DNA of 64,000 nucleotides, taken from NCBI GenBank assembly GCA_903932145.1, contig CAIZFE010000101.1, positions 122,917 through 186,916 on the forward strand, given 5' to 3'. The notes below the pieces were generated by a model. It made no database searches and had not been told where the DNA came from. It was given only the letters and a program-made list of their open reading frames with translations. Every line of letters starts with the position of its first letter. Positions within the stretch are counted from its first letter, which is position 1. Source of the DNA: an uncultured Rhodopila sp. (GTDB lineage Bacteria > Pseudomonadota > Alphaproteobacteria > Acetobacterales > Acetobacteraceae). The translations under genes were made by a program, and so were the position numbers. Of this stretch, positions 8,306 to 15,712 are shown one piece after another.

Positions 8306-8455
8306 ATGCGAAAATTACTGGTGCTGTCCGTGCTGACCCTTGGTCTTGGGGGCTGCCTCAGCTTCCATGATAATCCGCCCCCGGCCAAGAGCACGATCGT
8401 CGTGCCGCCCGGATCGACGGTGACCTGCTCGAACGGCCAACCCGGCCCCTGTTAA
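8306..8455 (+). CDS. Small lipoprotein
   Basis: A 49-residue protein, MRKLLVLSVLTLGLGGC followed by LSFHDNPPPAKST and ending CSNGQPGPC. It has a textbook lipobox (LGGC, lipidated Cys at 17), so it should be anchored in a membrane from the periplasmic side. The mature part is Pro rich with two further cysteines. GAAAGGA lies about ten bases before the ATG. Its TAA overlaps the stop of the convergent ureohydrolase: the palindrome TTAA at 8452-8455 serves both genes. No function is known. Confidence 0.72.
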   Translation: MRKLLVLSVLTLGLGGCLSFHDNPPPAKSTIVVPPGSTVTCSNGQPGPC

Positions 8456-9483
8456 ATCGATCGGCGGAGTTCCAACGCTTCCGCCAGCAGACACAGAATT
8501 TCGAACAACACCGACGCGCCGTTAAAGGCGGTCAACGAGCCGACGTCGAACGGCGGAGACACCTCCACCAAATCTCCGCCGACGAAATCGATCCCGCGCA
8601 GGTCGCGCAGCAAGCGCAGCGCTTGCAACACAGTGATGCCGCCGGCTTCGGGGGTTCCTGTCCCGGGGGCCTGACTGGGGTCGAGGCTGTCGATGTCAAA
8701 CGTCAGATACGTGGGGCCATTGCCAACAATACGACGCGCTTCCTCGGCTGCGTAGCGCCAGCCCTTGTCGTCGAACTCCTCCATCGCCAGCACCCGCATG
8801 CCGCTGCGCTGGCTGAACCCCCACATATCCGGATCGTTGGTGGTGCCGCGGATGCCAATCTGAATGACTCGCGCCGGGTCCAGCAGCCCCTCCTCCACCG
8901 CTCGGCGGAACGGTGCACCGTGATGGAAGCGCGAGCCCATGTAGTCGTCGCCCGTGTCGCAATGAGCATCAATGTGAACCATGCCAACCGGCCCGTTCGC
9001 CGCCACCGCGCGCAGGATCGGCAGGCTGATGGCATGGTCGCCGCCAACCGATAGCGGAACGACACCGGCCATCGTCACCGTGCGATAAAACGTCTCGATT
9101 TCGTTCAGCGCCCCCTGGATTTCGTAGGGTTGCTCGATCCAGCAATCCCCCAGGTCGCGCACGCGGGCCGACGCGAACGGCATCACCCGGGTGATGGCAT
9201 TGATCCGGCGCAGCAACGTCGATTGGTCGCGCACCGCCCGCGGGCCGTGCCGCGTGCCCGACCGATTGGTCACGCCGCCGTCGAACGGCACCCCGATGAT
9301 GCCGATATCCGCGTCGGTGAGTTGCTGCGACGCCGGGGCGCGAAAGAACGTCGCGATACCGGTATAACGCGGATGGGCCTGCGGGTCTTTGAAATCCTGG
9401 TATTTCTCGGGCTGCTTGATCATCCGTCGGGTGCTTCCGCTGCTGCTGCCGAGCAGTTTGCCTTCTGGCGCCTGCAATTGCAT
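8452..9483 (-). CDS. Agmatinase-like ureohydrolase (arginase/SpeB family)
   Basis: The protein belongs to the binuclear-manganese ureohydrolases that cut guanidino compounds into urea and an amine. Metal-ligand motifs are complete: SVGGDHAIS, HIDAHCDTGDDYMGSRFHHG and TFDIDSLDPSQAPGTGTPE. The sequence around FDGGVTNRSGTRHGPRAVR and the long N-terminus resemble guanidinobutyrase/guanidinopropionase-type members as much as agmatinase, so the substrate is open. speD and speE are 23 kb away, not adjacent. ATG 9483 (MQLQAPEGK) was chosen by family alignment, but no strong ribosome site is seen; ATG 9423 (MIKQPEKYQ) is possible. It is divergent from the esterase operon. Confidence 0.88.
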   Translation of the reverse strand: MQLQAPEGKLLGSSSGSTRRMIKQPEKYQDFKDPQAHPRYTGIATFFRAPASQQLTDADIGIIGVPFDGGVTNRSGTRHGPRAVRDQSTLLRRINAITRVMPFASARVRDLGDCWIEQPYEIQGALNEIETFYRTVTMAGVVPLSVGGDHAISLPILRAVAANGPVGMVHIDAHCDTGDDYMGSRFHHGAPFRRAVEEGLLDPARVIQIGIRGTTNDPDMWGFSQRSGMRVLAMEEFDDKGWRYAAEEARRIVGNGPTYLTFDIDSLDPSQAPGTGTPEAGGITVLQALRLLRDLRGIDFVGGDLVEVSPPFDVGSLTAFNGASVLFEILCLLAEALELRRSI

Positions 9484-9686
9484 TTTGTTTTCAGTCAGCC
9501 GGCGTAGCGGCACCGGCACGAGCATCGGTTTGCTGTCAGCAAAGCCGGTCGATGGCGTCGGCGCGGGACGGAACCCGACGGCAACACGTTTGCGTGAGCA
9601 GACGAGACACTCGGTTCCGCGCGGGCCGCCCTTTCCTTCCGTTCCGAACTTCCGGCATGCTCGTCTGCCAATCGGGAGAAACGGAC

Positions 9687-11225
9687 ATGACCCAAATTGT
9701 CGAGACCACAGCCGGTAAGGTGCAGGGAGCACGCGAGGGCACCATTCATGTGTTCAAAACCATCCCCTATGCCGCCTCAACAGCCGGGACGAACCGCTTC
9801 CTGCCGCCGCAACCATGCGCCCCCTGGTCGGGAATACGCACTTGCACGGACTTCTCCGGACGCGCGCCACAGGCCGGGCTGCGTCCGCCCACCCGTCCGG
9901 AACTGGAGAATTTCTCCGGCGCCGCCGACCCGTCGCCGGAAACCGAGGACTGCCTGACCGTCAACGTCTGGACCCCGGGCTGCGACAACACAGCAAAACG
10001 GCCGGTCATGGTTTGGTTCCATGGCGGCGCGTTTGCCTACGGCAATGCCAACTCGCCCCGCACGCACGGCCACAGGTTGGCGGCGCGGAACGATGTCGTG
10101 GTGGTCACCGTCAACCAGCGGCTGAACATTTTCGGCCATCTTGATCTGTCCGCCACCGGCGACGCGTTTCGCCTGTCCGGCAACGCCGGCACACTGGACA
10201 TGGTCGCGGCACTGGAATGGGTTCGCGACAATATTGCGGCATTCGGAGGCAACCCCGGCAACGTCACGATCTTCGGGGAATCCGGCGGCGGCGCGAAGGT
10301 CAGCACCCTGCTGGCAATGCCCAGCGCCAAGGGATTGTTCCACAGAGCCATCATCCAAAGCGGCGCGGCCGTTCGCTTACGGACAAAGCAGCGTGCCCTG
10401 GCACTGACCGAGTGCGTGGCACGCCATCTCAGGGTCAGCGGCGCCGCCTTGCAAAACGTCGCGGTCGCGCAGCTTCTTGCCGCCGTCGATCCGGCCCAGA
10501 AAGCACTGGGAGCCTCGCCCTTCCCGCTGTTCGACCGTTACCCGTTCGGCCCGGTCGTCGATGGCGACGTCCTGCCGGCGCATCCGTTCGACCCGGCCGC
10601 CTCGCCGGTCTGTTCCGATGTGCCGCTGATCATTGGCGATATGAAGAGCGAGACAGCCAGTTTCCTGGCCCCGGTCGATCGGGTCTGGGATCGAACCCTG
10701 ACCGAGGCCGAACTCCGCCAGCGGGTCGAGGCCGTCGCCGGCCCGCACGCCGGCCGCGTCATCGAATTGTATGGACAGTTGTATCCCGGCACCAATCCCG
10801 CGGAACGCCTGATCGCGATCACCACAGCCTGCAATTTCCGCATCCGTTCCCTGGCTCTGGCGCAACGCCGCGCTGCATTACATCAAGCCCCCGTCTGGAT
10901 GTATTCGTTCGAATGGGAGACCCCGCTGTTCGACGGCAAGCTGAAAGCACCGCACGCGATGGACGTGCCGTTCGTATTCAACACCCTGGACCTGACCAAC
11001 GCGACCGGAGGCGATGCCGACGCGCAGACCCTGGCCGATACGATGTCCTCTGTTTGGGCCGCATTCGCGCGTAACGGCCGCCCCGATCACCTGTCGATTC
11101 CCGCATGGCCGGTCTATGAGTCGGACAAGCGTGCCACGCTGCTGCTGGACAAGCACTGCCGGATAGAGAACGATCCGCGCGGCGAAGAACGCCGTCTGTG
11201 GCAGGACATAACCGGCACGGTATAA
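9687..11225 (+). CDS. Type B carboxylesterase
   Basis: The 512-residue protein is an alpha/beta hydrolase of the carboxylesterase/para-nitrobenzyl-esterase family. It shows EDCLTVNVWTP (about 92-102), the oxyanion-hole part MVWFHGGAFAYGN, and the nucleophile elbow FGESGGGAKV with Ser about 199. The usual Ala after GES is Gly. The late HAMDVPFVF motif supplies the catalytic His. No signal peptide is visible, so it is probably cytosolic. ATG 9687 follows GGGAGA at 9674-9679. It is the first gene of a three-gene operon: the next gene starts 13 bases after its stop. Its natural ester is unknown. Confidence 0.9.
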   Translation: MTQIVETTAGKVQGAREGTIHVFKTIPYAASTAGTNRFLPPQPCAPWSGIRTCTDFSGRAPQAGLRPPTRPELENFSGAADPSPETEDCLTVNVWTPGCDNTAKRPVMVWFHGGAFAYGNANSPRTHGHRLAARNDVVVVTVNQRLNIFGHLDLSATGDAFRLSGNAGTLDMVAALEWVRDNIAAFGGNPGNVTIFGESGGGAKVSTLLAMPSAKGLFHRAIIQSGAAVRLRTKQRALALTECVARHLRVSGAALQNVAVAQLLAAVDPAQKALGASPFPLFDRYPFGPVVDGDVLPAHPFDPAASPVCSDVPLIIGDMKSETASFLAPVDRVWDRTLTEAELRQRVEAVAGPHAGRVIELYGQLYPGTNPAERLIAITTACNFRIRSLALAQRRAALHQAPVWMYSFEWETPLFDGKLKAPHAMDVPFVFNTLDLTNATGGDADAQTLADTMSSVWAAFARNGRPDHLSIPAWPVYESDKRATLLLDKHCRIENDPRGEERRLWQDITGTV

Positions 11226-11238
11226 AGGGACACGATCC

Positions 11239-12237
11239 ATGTACGTCCATACGGTCACCGGCCCGATCGGGCTGGACCAACTCGGCCGCACCTTGATGCA
11301 CGAGCACCTGTTTATCGCCTTCTCAGGCTCCGAATACGATCCGTCCGTAACGTTCGATCGACCCGCCTTCGTCGCCGAAGCCGTCCGCCGCCTGACCCGT
11401 TTACGCGTCGAGCACGGCGTGCGGACCTTCGTCGATCCGTGCCCGATCGAACTCGGCCGCGACGCCGCGCTGATGAAGGAAATCGCGGAAAAATCGGAGA
11501 TGCACGTCGTCTGCACCACCGGTTTCTATTTCGAGGAAATGGGTCTGCCCATTTATTGGCGTGCCCGAACCGTGGAAGAAATCGCCGGTCTGTATATCCG
11601 CGAAATCACCTACGGAATCGGCAAGACTGGCATCAAGGCCGGCGCGATCAAAGTCGCAACCGGCGCCCCGGCAATCACCGAGCTGGAACACAAATTCCTC
11701 GAAGCGGCGTGCATGGCACAGCACGCGACCGGGGTCCCAATCATTACCCACACTCAGGACGGTCACGCCGGCCCCGAACAACAGGCGGCGTTCGCCAAAG
11801 GCGGCGTGCCGGCGCATCGTTGCCTGATCGGACATTGCTGCGGCAACCCCGATCCGGCCTACCACCAGCGCGTCGTCGATGGCGGATCGTATATCGGTTT
11901 CGACCGCATCGGGTTGTTACGTTTCCAACCAGACGAACTCCGCGCCGATAATCTGGTGAAATTGGTAAAGAACGGCCATCAGGCGCAAATCATGATGAGC
12001 CAGGACCGCCACTGCGGCTGGTACGGCAAATACGCTCGGCAAATCACCCCGCAGGAACAGGCCAAAATGGATGCGCTGCGCGCGAAAGGGCAATGGCCGC
12101 CGCACTACAGCTATTTGTTCACCGATTTCGTTCCGATGCTAAAGGAACGTGGCCTCACCGATCAGGAAATCTATTCGATGCTCGAAGCCAATCCCCGCCG
12201 CTTCTTCGCCGGCGAACCTCTGCCCCACAGGCACTGA
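11239..12237 (+). CDS. Phosphotriesterase-family metal-dependent hydrolase (possible lactonase)
   Basis: The 332-residue amidohydrolase-fold protein has all metal ligands of the PTE family: HEH at about 21-23, the carbamylated-Lys motif AGAIKVATG with Lys about 138, THTQDG, IGHCCGN and MSQDRH. Family members include paraoxonases, acyl-homoserine-lactone lactonases and other lactonases, so hydrolysis of a lactone or ester is more likely than of an organophosphate. It is the middle gene of the operon, four bases before the GMC oxidoreductase gene. The combination with an esterase and an alcohol oxidoreductase suggests breakdown of a cyclic or multiply esterified natural product. Confidence 0.87.
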   Translation: MYVHTVTGPIGLDQLGRTLMHEHLFIAFSGSEYDPSVTFDRPAFVAEAVRRLTRLRVEHGVRTFVDPCPIELGRDAALMKEIAEKSEMHVVCTTGFYFEEMGLPIYWRARTVEEIAGLYIREITYGIGKTGIKAGAIKVATGAPAITELEHKFLEAACMAQHATGVPIITHTQDGHAGPEQQAAFAKGGVPAHRCLIGHCCGNPDPAYHQRVVDGGSYIGFDRIGLLRFQPDELRADNLVKLVKNGHQAQIMMSQDRHCGWYGKYARQITPQEQAKMDALRAKGQWPPHYSYLFTDFVPMLKERGLTDQEIYSMLEANPRRFFAGEPLPHRH

Positions 12238-12241
12238 AGCC

Positions 12242-13849
12242 ATGGAAGCCGATTACATCGTCGTCGGAGCCGGGTCCGCCGGCTGCGTCGTCGCCGCCCG
12301 CCTGAGCGAGACGGGGTCGAGCGTGATCCTGCTGGAAGCCGGCCCAAAGGACTCGCTGATCTGGATTCATATCCCGGCCGGCACGTTAAAGCTGCTGTAC
12401 AATCCGAAAGTAAACTGGAACTACAGCGCCGAGGGCGGTGAGGGCAGCGACGGCCGCCGCATCCACTGGCCGCGCGGCAGAACGTTGGGCGGATCAAGTT
12501 CCATCAACGGCATGCTGTACGTGCGCGGCAATCCGGCCGATTTCGACGGCTGGGCGCAGATGGGCTGCCGTGGCTGGAGTTTTGACGATGTCCTGCCGTA
12601 TTTTCGCAAATCCGAGGACTACAAACAGGGCGACGATGCGGAGTATCGCGGCAAGGACGGTCCCCTGAAAGTCGAAGACTATCGCACCATCCTGCCATTG
12701 ACCCACAAGTTCATCGAGGGCGCGCGCCAGGCCGGCCACACATTCCGAAAAGACCTGAATGGGCGGGAGCAAGAGGGCGTTGGCTACTCGCAGATGACCC
12801 GCAAGGGACAATGGCGCGGATCAACCGCCCAAACCTTCCTCAAGGAAGCCCGGGGCCGGCCGAACCTGCGGGTAGAGACTGACGCTCTGGCAACAAAGCT
12901 GCTGTTCGAGGGCAAGCGCTGCACTGGTGTCGCCTTCCGTCAACGCGGCAAAATCGTCCAGGCCAAGGCGCATAAGGAGGTGATCCTGTGCGGCGGATCG
13001 GTGAATTCGCCGCATTTGTTGCAAGTCTCCGGTATCGGACCGGCCGGCCATCTGCAATCGATCGGCGTGCCGGTCGTGCACGATCTGCGCGGCGTCGGCG
13101 CCAACCTGCAGGATCATTACGTTGCGCGGGTGTCGCACCGCGTCAAGAACTCGATCTCCATCAACAAGCTGGCTCGCGGATTACGGCTGGCGCGCGAGGT
13201 GATGAAATTTGCGTTCGAAGGGCGTGGCGCGCTGACCTTCGGGATAACGACGGCGCAGGTGTTTTGCCGCTCGTCGCCAGAAAAGGCCAGTCCGGATCTG
13301 CAATTGCTGTTCACTCCAGCCAGTTATGACCCGAGCAAATTCGGGACGCTGGAACGCGAGGACGGCATGACCGTGGCAGTGTGCCCGGTTCGTCCGGACA
13401 GCCGGGGCACCATCATGGCCGCCAGCGCCGATGCCACCCAAAAGCCGATCATTACACCGAACTATTTGTCCGATCCGGCGGATATGCGGGTACTGTCAGC
13501 GGGCATTCGGTTCACACGGGAAATATTTGCCGCTCCGGCAATTGCCGCCCATAGCGTGGTCGAAACCCTTCCGGGACCGAACGTTACCACCGAAGCCGGA
13601 TTGCTGGATTATGTCCGCCGTTTCGGCACCACCATCTACCACCCTGTGGGAACATGCAGAATGGGCGACGGGCCGTCAGCGGTGGTGGATTCCCGGCTTC
13701 GCGTGCACGGGATTTCCGGCCTGCGGGTGGTTGACGCGTCGATCATGCCGACATTGACAACCGGTAATACAAACGCCCCGACCATCATGATCGGCGAAAA
13801 AGGTGCGACGATGATTCGAGAAGACAATGGAGAGGTGGCACGGGTATAG
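12242..13849 (+). CDS. GMC-family FAD-dependent oxidoreductase (choline-dehydrogenase-like)
   Basis: The 535-residue protein oxidises an alcohol group using FAD. The Rossmann motif [15 protein letters not shown] opens it (GxGxxG at about 9-14), followed by the GMC signature [18 protein letters not shown] and a C-terminal catalytic segment [10 protein letters not shown] with the base His about 467, then [18 protein letters not shown] with the second catalytic Asn. There is no Tat or Sec signal. The substrate cannot be read from sequence; family members oxidise choline, alkanols, sugars or polyethylene glycol. It is the last gene of the operon and is followed by a block of palindromic repeats. 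Confidence 0.9.
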   Translation: MEADYIVVGAGSAGCVVAARLSETGSSVILLEAGPKDSLIWIHIPAGTLKLLYNPKVNWNYSAEGGEGSDGRRIHWPRGRTLGGSSSINGMLYVRGNPADFDGWAQMGCRGWSFDDVLPYFRKSEDYKQGDDAEYRGKDGPLKVEDYRTILPLTHKFIEGARQAGHTFRKDLNGREQEGVGYSQMTRKGQWRGSTAQTFLKEARGRPNLRVETDALATKLLFEGKRCTGVAFRQRGKIVQAKAHKEVILCGGSVNSPHLLQVSGIGPAGHLQSIGVPVVHDLRGVGANLQDHYVARVSHRVKNSISINKLARGLRLAREVMKFAFEGRGALTFGITTAQVFCRSSPEKASPDLQLLFTPASYDPSKFGTLEREDGMTVAVCPVRPDSRGTIMAASADATQKPIITPNYLSDPADMRVLSAGIRFTREIFAAPAIAAHSVVETLPGPNVTTEAGLLDYVRRFGTTIYHPVGTCRMGDGPSAVVDSRLRVHGISGLRVVDASIMPTLTTGNTNAPTIMIGEKGATMIREDNGEVARV

Positions 13850-13904
13850 CCTCGCGTCTCGATGATACTGTCGTGGCGTGCTCCCGTAAACGCGCCAGCA
13901 TTGC

Positions 13905-13973
13905 GTGATGCCCCGGCTTGTCCGGGCCACCTGCGACTTGAAAGTGCCGCGATAGGTGGCTCGGCCAAGCCGC
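13905..13973 (+). repeat. Dispersed palindromic element, copy 1
   Basis: Arms CCCCGGCTTGTCCGGGCCAC (from 13911) and AGGTGGCTCGGCCAAGCCG (to 13972) are imperfect reverse complements and would form a long hairpin. The linker GACTTGAAAGTGCCGCGATAG recurs in similar form in the copy at 58641. Related elements occur at 14036, 14166, 35042, 58641 and 63851. Confidence 0.75.
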
Positions 13974-13980
13974 ATAGGCG

Positions 13981-14191
13981 TCAACTTAAGAGGGCGGCAA
14001 AGAATATCTTTCCCCGGACGTGACTTTCCACTCTCCGTCATGACCGGGCTTGGCCCGGTCACCCGGGACGTTACTTGGGACGTCACAGGAAGTCGTGGAT
14101 GGCCGGGCCAAGCCCGGCCATGACGAATGGGCAAATCCTCCCCACCCACCGCTTAAGTTGATGCATACGGGGACAAGCCGGGCCATGACGG
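13981..14191 (+). repeat. Composite repeat block bounded by inverted TCAACTTAAG
   Basis: TCAACTTAAG at 13981-13990 and its exact reverse complement CTTAAGTTGA at 14152-14161 bracket about 180 bases, and the bases flanking each copy are also partly inverted. Inside are two palindromic arms of the dispersed family (14036-14061 and 14096-14125); a third arm (14166-14191) lies just outside. The layout resembles a small non-autonomous element (MITE-like) or nested palindromes. No coding frame is present, and together with copy 1 this fills the whole gap 13850-14217. Confidence 0.6.
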
Positions 14192-14217
14192 CGAGGTAAC
14201 GGTTATACCTGTCGCCC

Positions 14218-14721
14218 CTAAGCGGCCCGCGCGAAAGCCTTCTGATTGATCTCACTGTTCGCCAGTTCGTTCAGCAAGGTGTCGGCTTTCTGCTCTTCAG
14301 CCAATGTCTCCTCCAACAGAGACACGATCTCCTTCTGCCCTGCTGTCCTGGCCCAGGCAATCAAGGCACCGTAACGGGCGATCTCGTAATGCTCCACCGC
14401 CTGCGCACATGCCGCCAAACCAGCATCACGAACGTCGCCCTCGGGAAATTCCTCGATGACCTCGTCAGTTTCCTCGATCAGGCCGTTGATCGCCTCGCAG
14501 GTAGCCCCACGGGCACGCTTGCCCAGAACTTCGAACGCCTTCTGTAGCCGCTCGACCTGCCCCTGAGTTTCCTCCCGGTGTTGGGTAAAGGCATCCCGCA
14601 GTTGCGGATGACTCGTTGCTTTCGCCATTTTCGGCAACGCTTTTAATATCTGTCGTTCAGCATAATAAATATCCTGCATAAACGCCAGAATCAGTTCGTT
14701 AAACCCTTTTGTGACAGCCAT
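14218..14721 (-). CDS. YciE/YciF ferroxidase-family protein (DUF892)
   Basis: The 167-residue four-helix protein matches DUF892, a ferritin-like family with a di-iron site. Landmarks: FMQDIYYAERQILKALPKMA at about 14-33, REETQGQVERLQKAFE, and EHYEIARYGALIAWA with ferritin-like Glu/His ligands, then EETLAEEQKADTLLNEL. Relatives in enterobacteria (YciE, YciF) are RpoS-controlled stress proteins. It lies nine bases after the glycine-rich protein gene and two genes after a KGG-repeat protein, so the three form a stress cassette. Iron oxidation is inferred from the family. Confidence 0.92.
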   Translation of the reverse strand: MAVTKGFNELILAFMQDIYYAERQILKALPKMAKATSHPQLRDAFTQHREETQGQVERLQKAFEVLGKRARGATCEAINGLIEETDEVIEEFPEGDVRDAGLAACAQAVEHYEIARYGALIAWARTAGQKEIVSLLEETLAEEQKADTLLNELANSEINQKAFARAA

Positions 14722-14729
14722 AAATCCTC

Positions 14730-15248
14730 CTAATCACACTCTTCAACATGGGTTGCGCCCGCGGCTCTCAGAACCGCCGCCGCCTCTGACCGCTTCCCGC
14801 CGGTCACCGCACGGACGGCCAGAATCAGCTCCCCGGCCTCCGCTCGTTCGTCCCGGTCGCGTTGTTCGGAACGATCAGCGACGCGATGACCGGCAAACAC
14901 CGAACCGCCCGCCGCTCCACCTGCCACGACCGCGGCCGCGACGGCAGGCACTGCCGCTCCTCCCGTCGCAACCGTTACGCCCACAGCCGCCAAAGCGGCG
15001 ACCGCCGCCGCGGTGCTGGCGCCCAGTGTCCGCATCTGACGCGCGTCCTCGTCGGTAACGGCCGGCTTGGTATCGGACTCCGAAATCGTTTCTCCCCGAG
15101 CCAATGCGGGGGTCACAATACTCATGTCGGCCCGATCAAAGCCGGATACAGACAATTGGCTGACCGCGTCTTGCATGCGGCTGGCGTCGGCAAAAGTCGC
15201 CCTGACTCCAAACCAACCACCATCAGCCTGGTCGCCCACTTTAGCCAC
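14730..15248 (-). CDS. Glycine/alanine-rich stress-cassette protein
   Basis: About 172 residues from the GTG at 15248, or 169 from GTG 15239. It has two parts: an N-terminal alpha/beta-looking stretch (GVRATFADASRMQDAVSQL, then SGFDRADMSIV) that resembles general-stress YflT-type domains, and a long Ala/Gly/Val hydrophobic segment (about residues 84-128, glycine-zipper-like) that could enter a membrane. A charged DRSEQRDRDERAEAGEL follows. It overlaps the end of the KGG gene and precedes the YciF-like gene. Start choice is uncertain because neither GTG has a strong ribosome site; coupling to the upstream gene may serve instead. Function unknown. Confidence 0.6.
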   Translation of the reverse strand: MAKVGDQADGGWFGVRATFADASRMQDAVSQLSVSGFDRADMSIVTPALARGETISESDTKPAVTDEDARQMRTLGASTAAAVAALAAVGVTVATGGAAVPAVAAAVVAGGAAGGSVFAGHRVADRSEQRDRDERAEAGELILAVRAVTGGKRSEAAAVLRAAGATHVEECD

Positions 15249-15537
15249 CGGAGTGGGAAGCCTTGCCGCCCTTGCGTCCCGCCGCGGATGCCTTTTCGCG
15301 ATCCTCAGAAAAGTTGCCCGGGTTATGTTCGGCGCCGGGCCCCGAGGATGTTTCGTCATCGCCATGAGCGCTGCCATGACTGGCTTGGCCGCCTTTTCGG
15401 CCGGCTTCGGCGGCCCGTTCGCGGTCATTGGCGAAGTTGCCGGAACTGTGCTGACCGCCGACATGGCCGGCGCGAGCAGCCTTCTCACGATCCTCGGCAA
15501 AATTCCCGGGATTTCCTGTGTGTCGTTCTTCTGCCAT
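15241..15537 (-). CDS. KGG-repeat general stress protein
   Basis: The 98-residue, highly polar protein is built from three copies of a 20-residue unit: NPGNFAEDREKAARAGHVGG, SSGNFANDRERAAEAGRKGG and NPGNFSEDREKASAAGRKGG. This is the KGG (stress-induced bacterial acidophilic repeat) family related to Con-10 and GsiB, thought to be hydrophilic, disordered and protective in desiccation or starvation. AGAGGA lies seven bases before its ATG. Upstream, GACAAC-N16-CGTT (15616-15591, minus strand) is a poor but possible EcfG-type general stress promoter, and CCGGAGC/GCTCCGG (15564-15581) forms a leader hairpin. Confidence 0.9.
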   Translation of the reverse strand: MAEERHTGNPGNFAEDREKAARAGHVGGQHSSGNFANDRERAAEAGRKGGQASHGSAHGDDETSSGPGAEHNPGNFSEDREKASAAGRKGGKASHSGG

Positions 15538-15712
15538 GCGATGTCCTCTTTCCGGTCATTACCCCGGAGCGTGCGCTCCGGTAGTGTGTAAACGGATCAA
15601 AGGCGGTCGGGTTGTCTTCAAACCTTCCGTGAATCGCAGCGGTATTTTCCCAAATTTCGTAAAGCTTATTTAACTAACAGGCCCTTTTCCGCCGCCCCGC
15701 CGGTTCGCGCAG

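Noticed and set aside
15591..15616. EcfG (general stress) promoter for the KGG gene
   Set aside because: The CGTT half and spacing fit, but the -35 (ACAAC against GGAAC) has two mismatches; noted only inside the gene entry.
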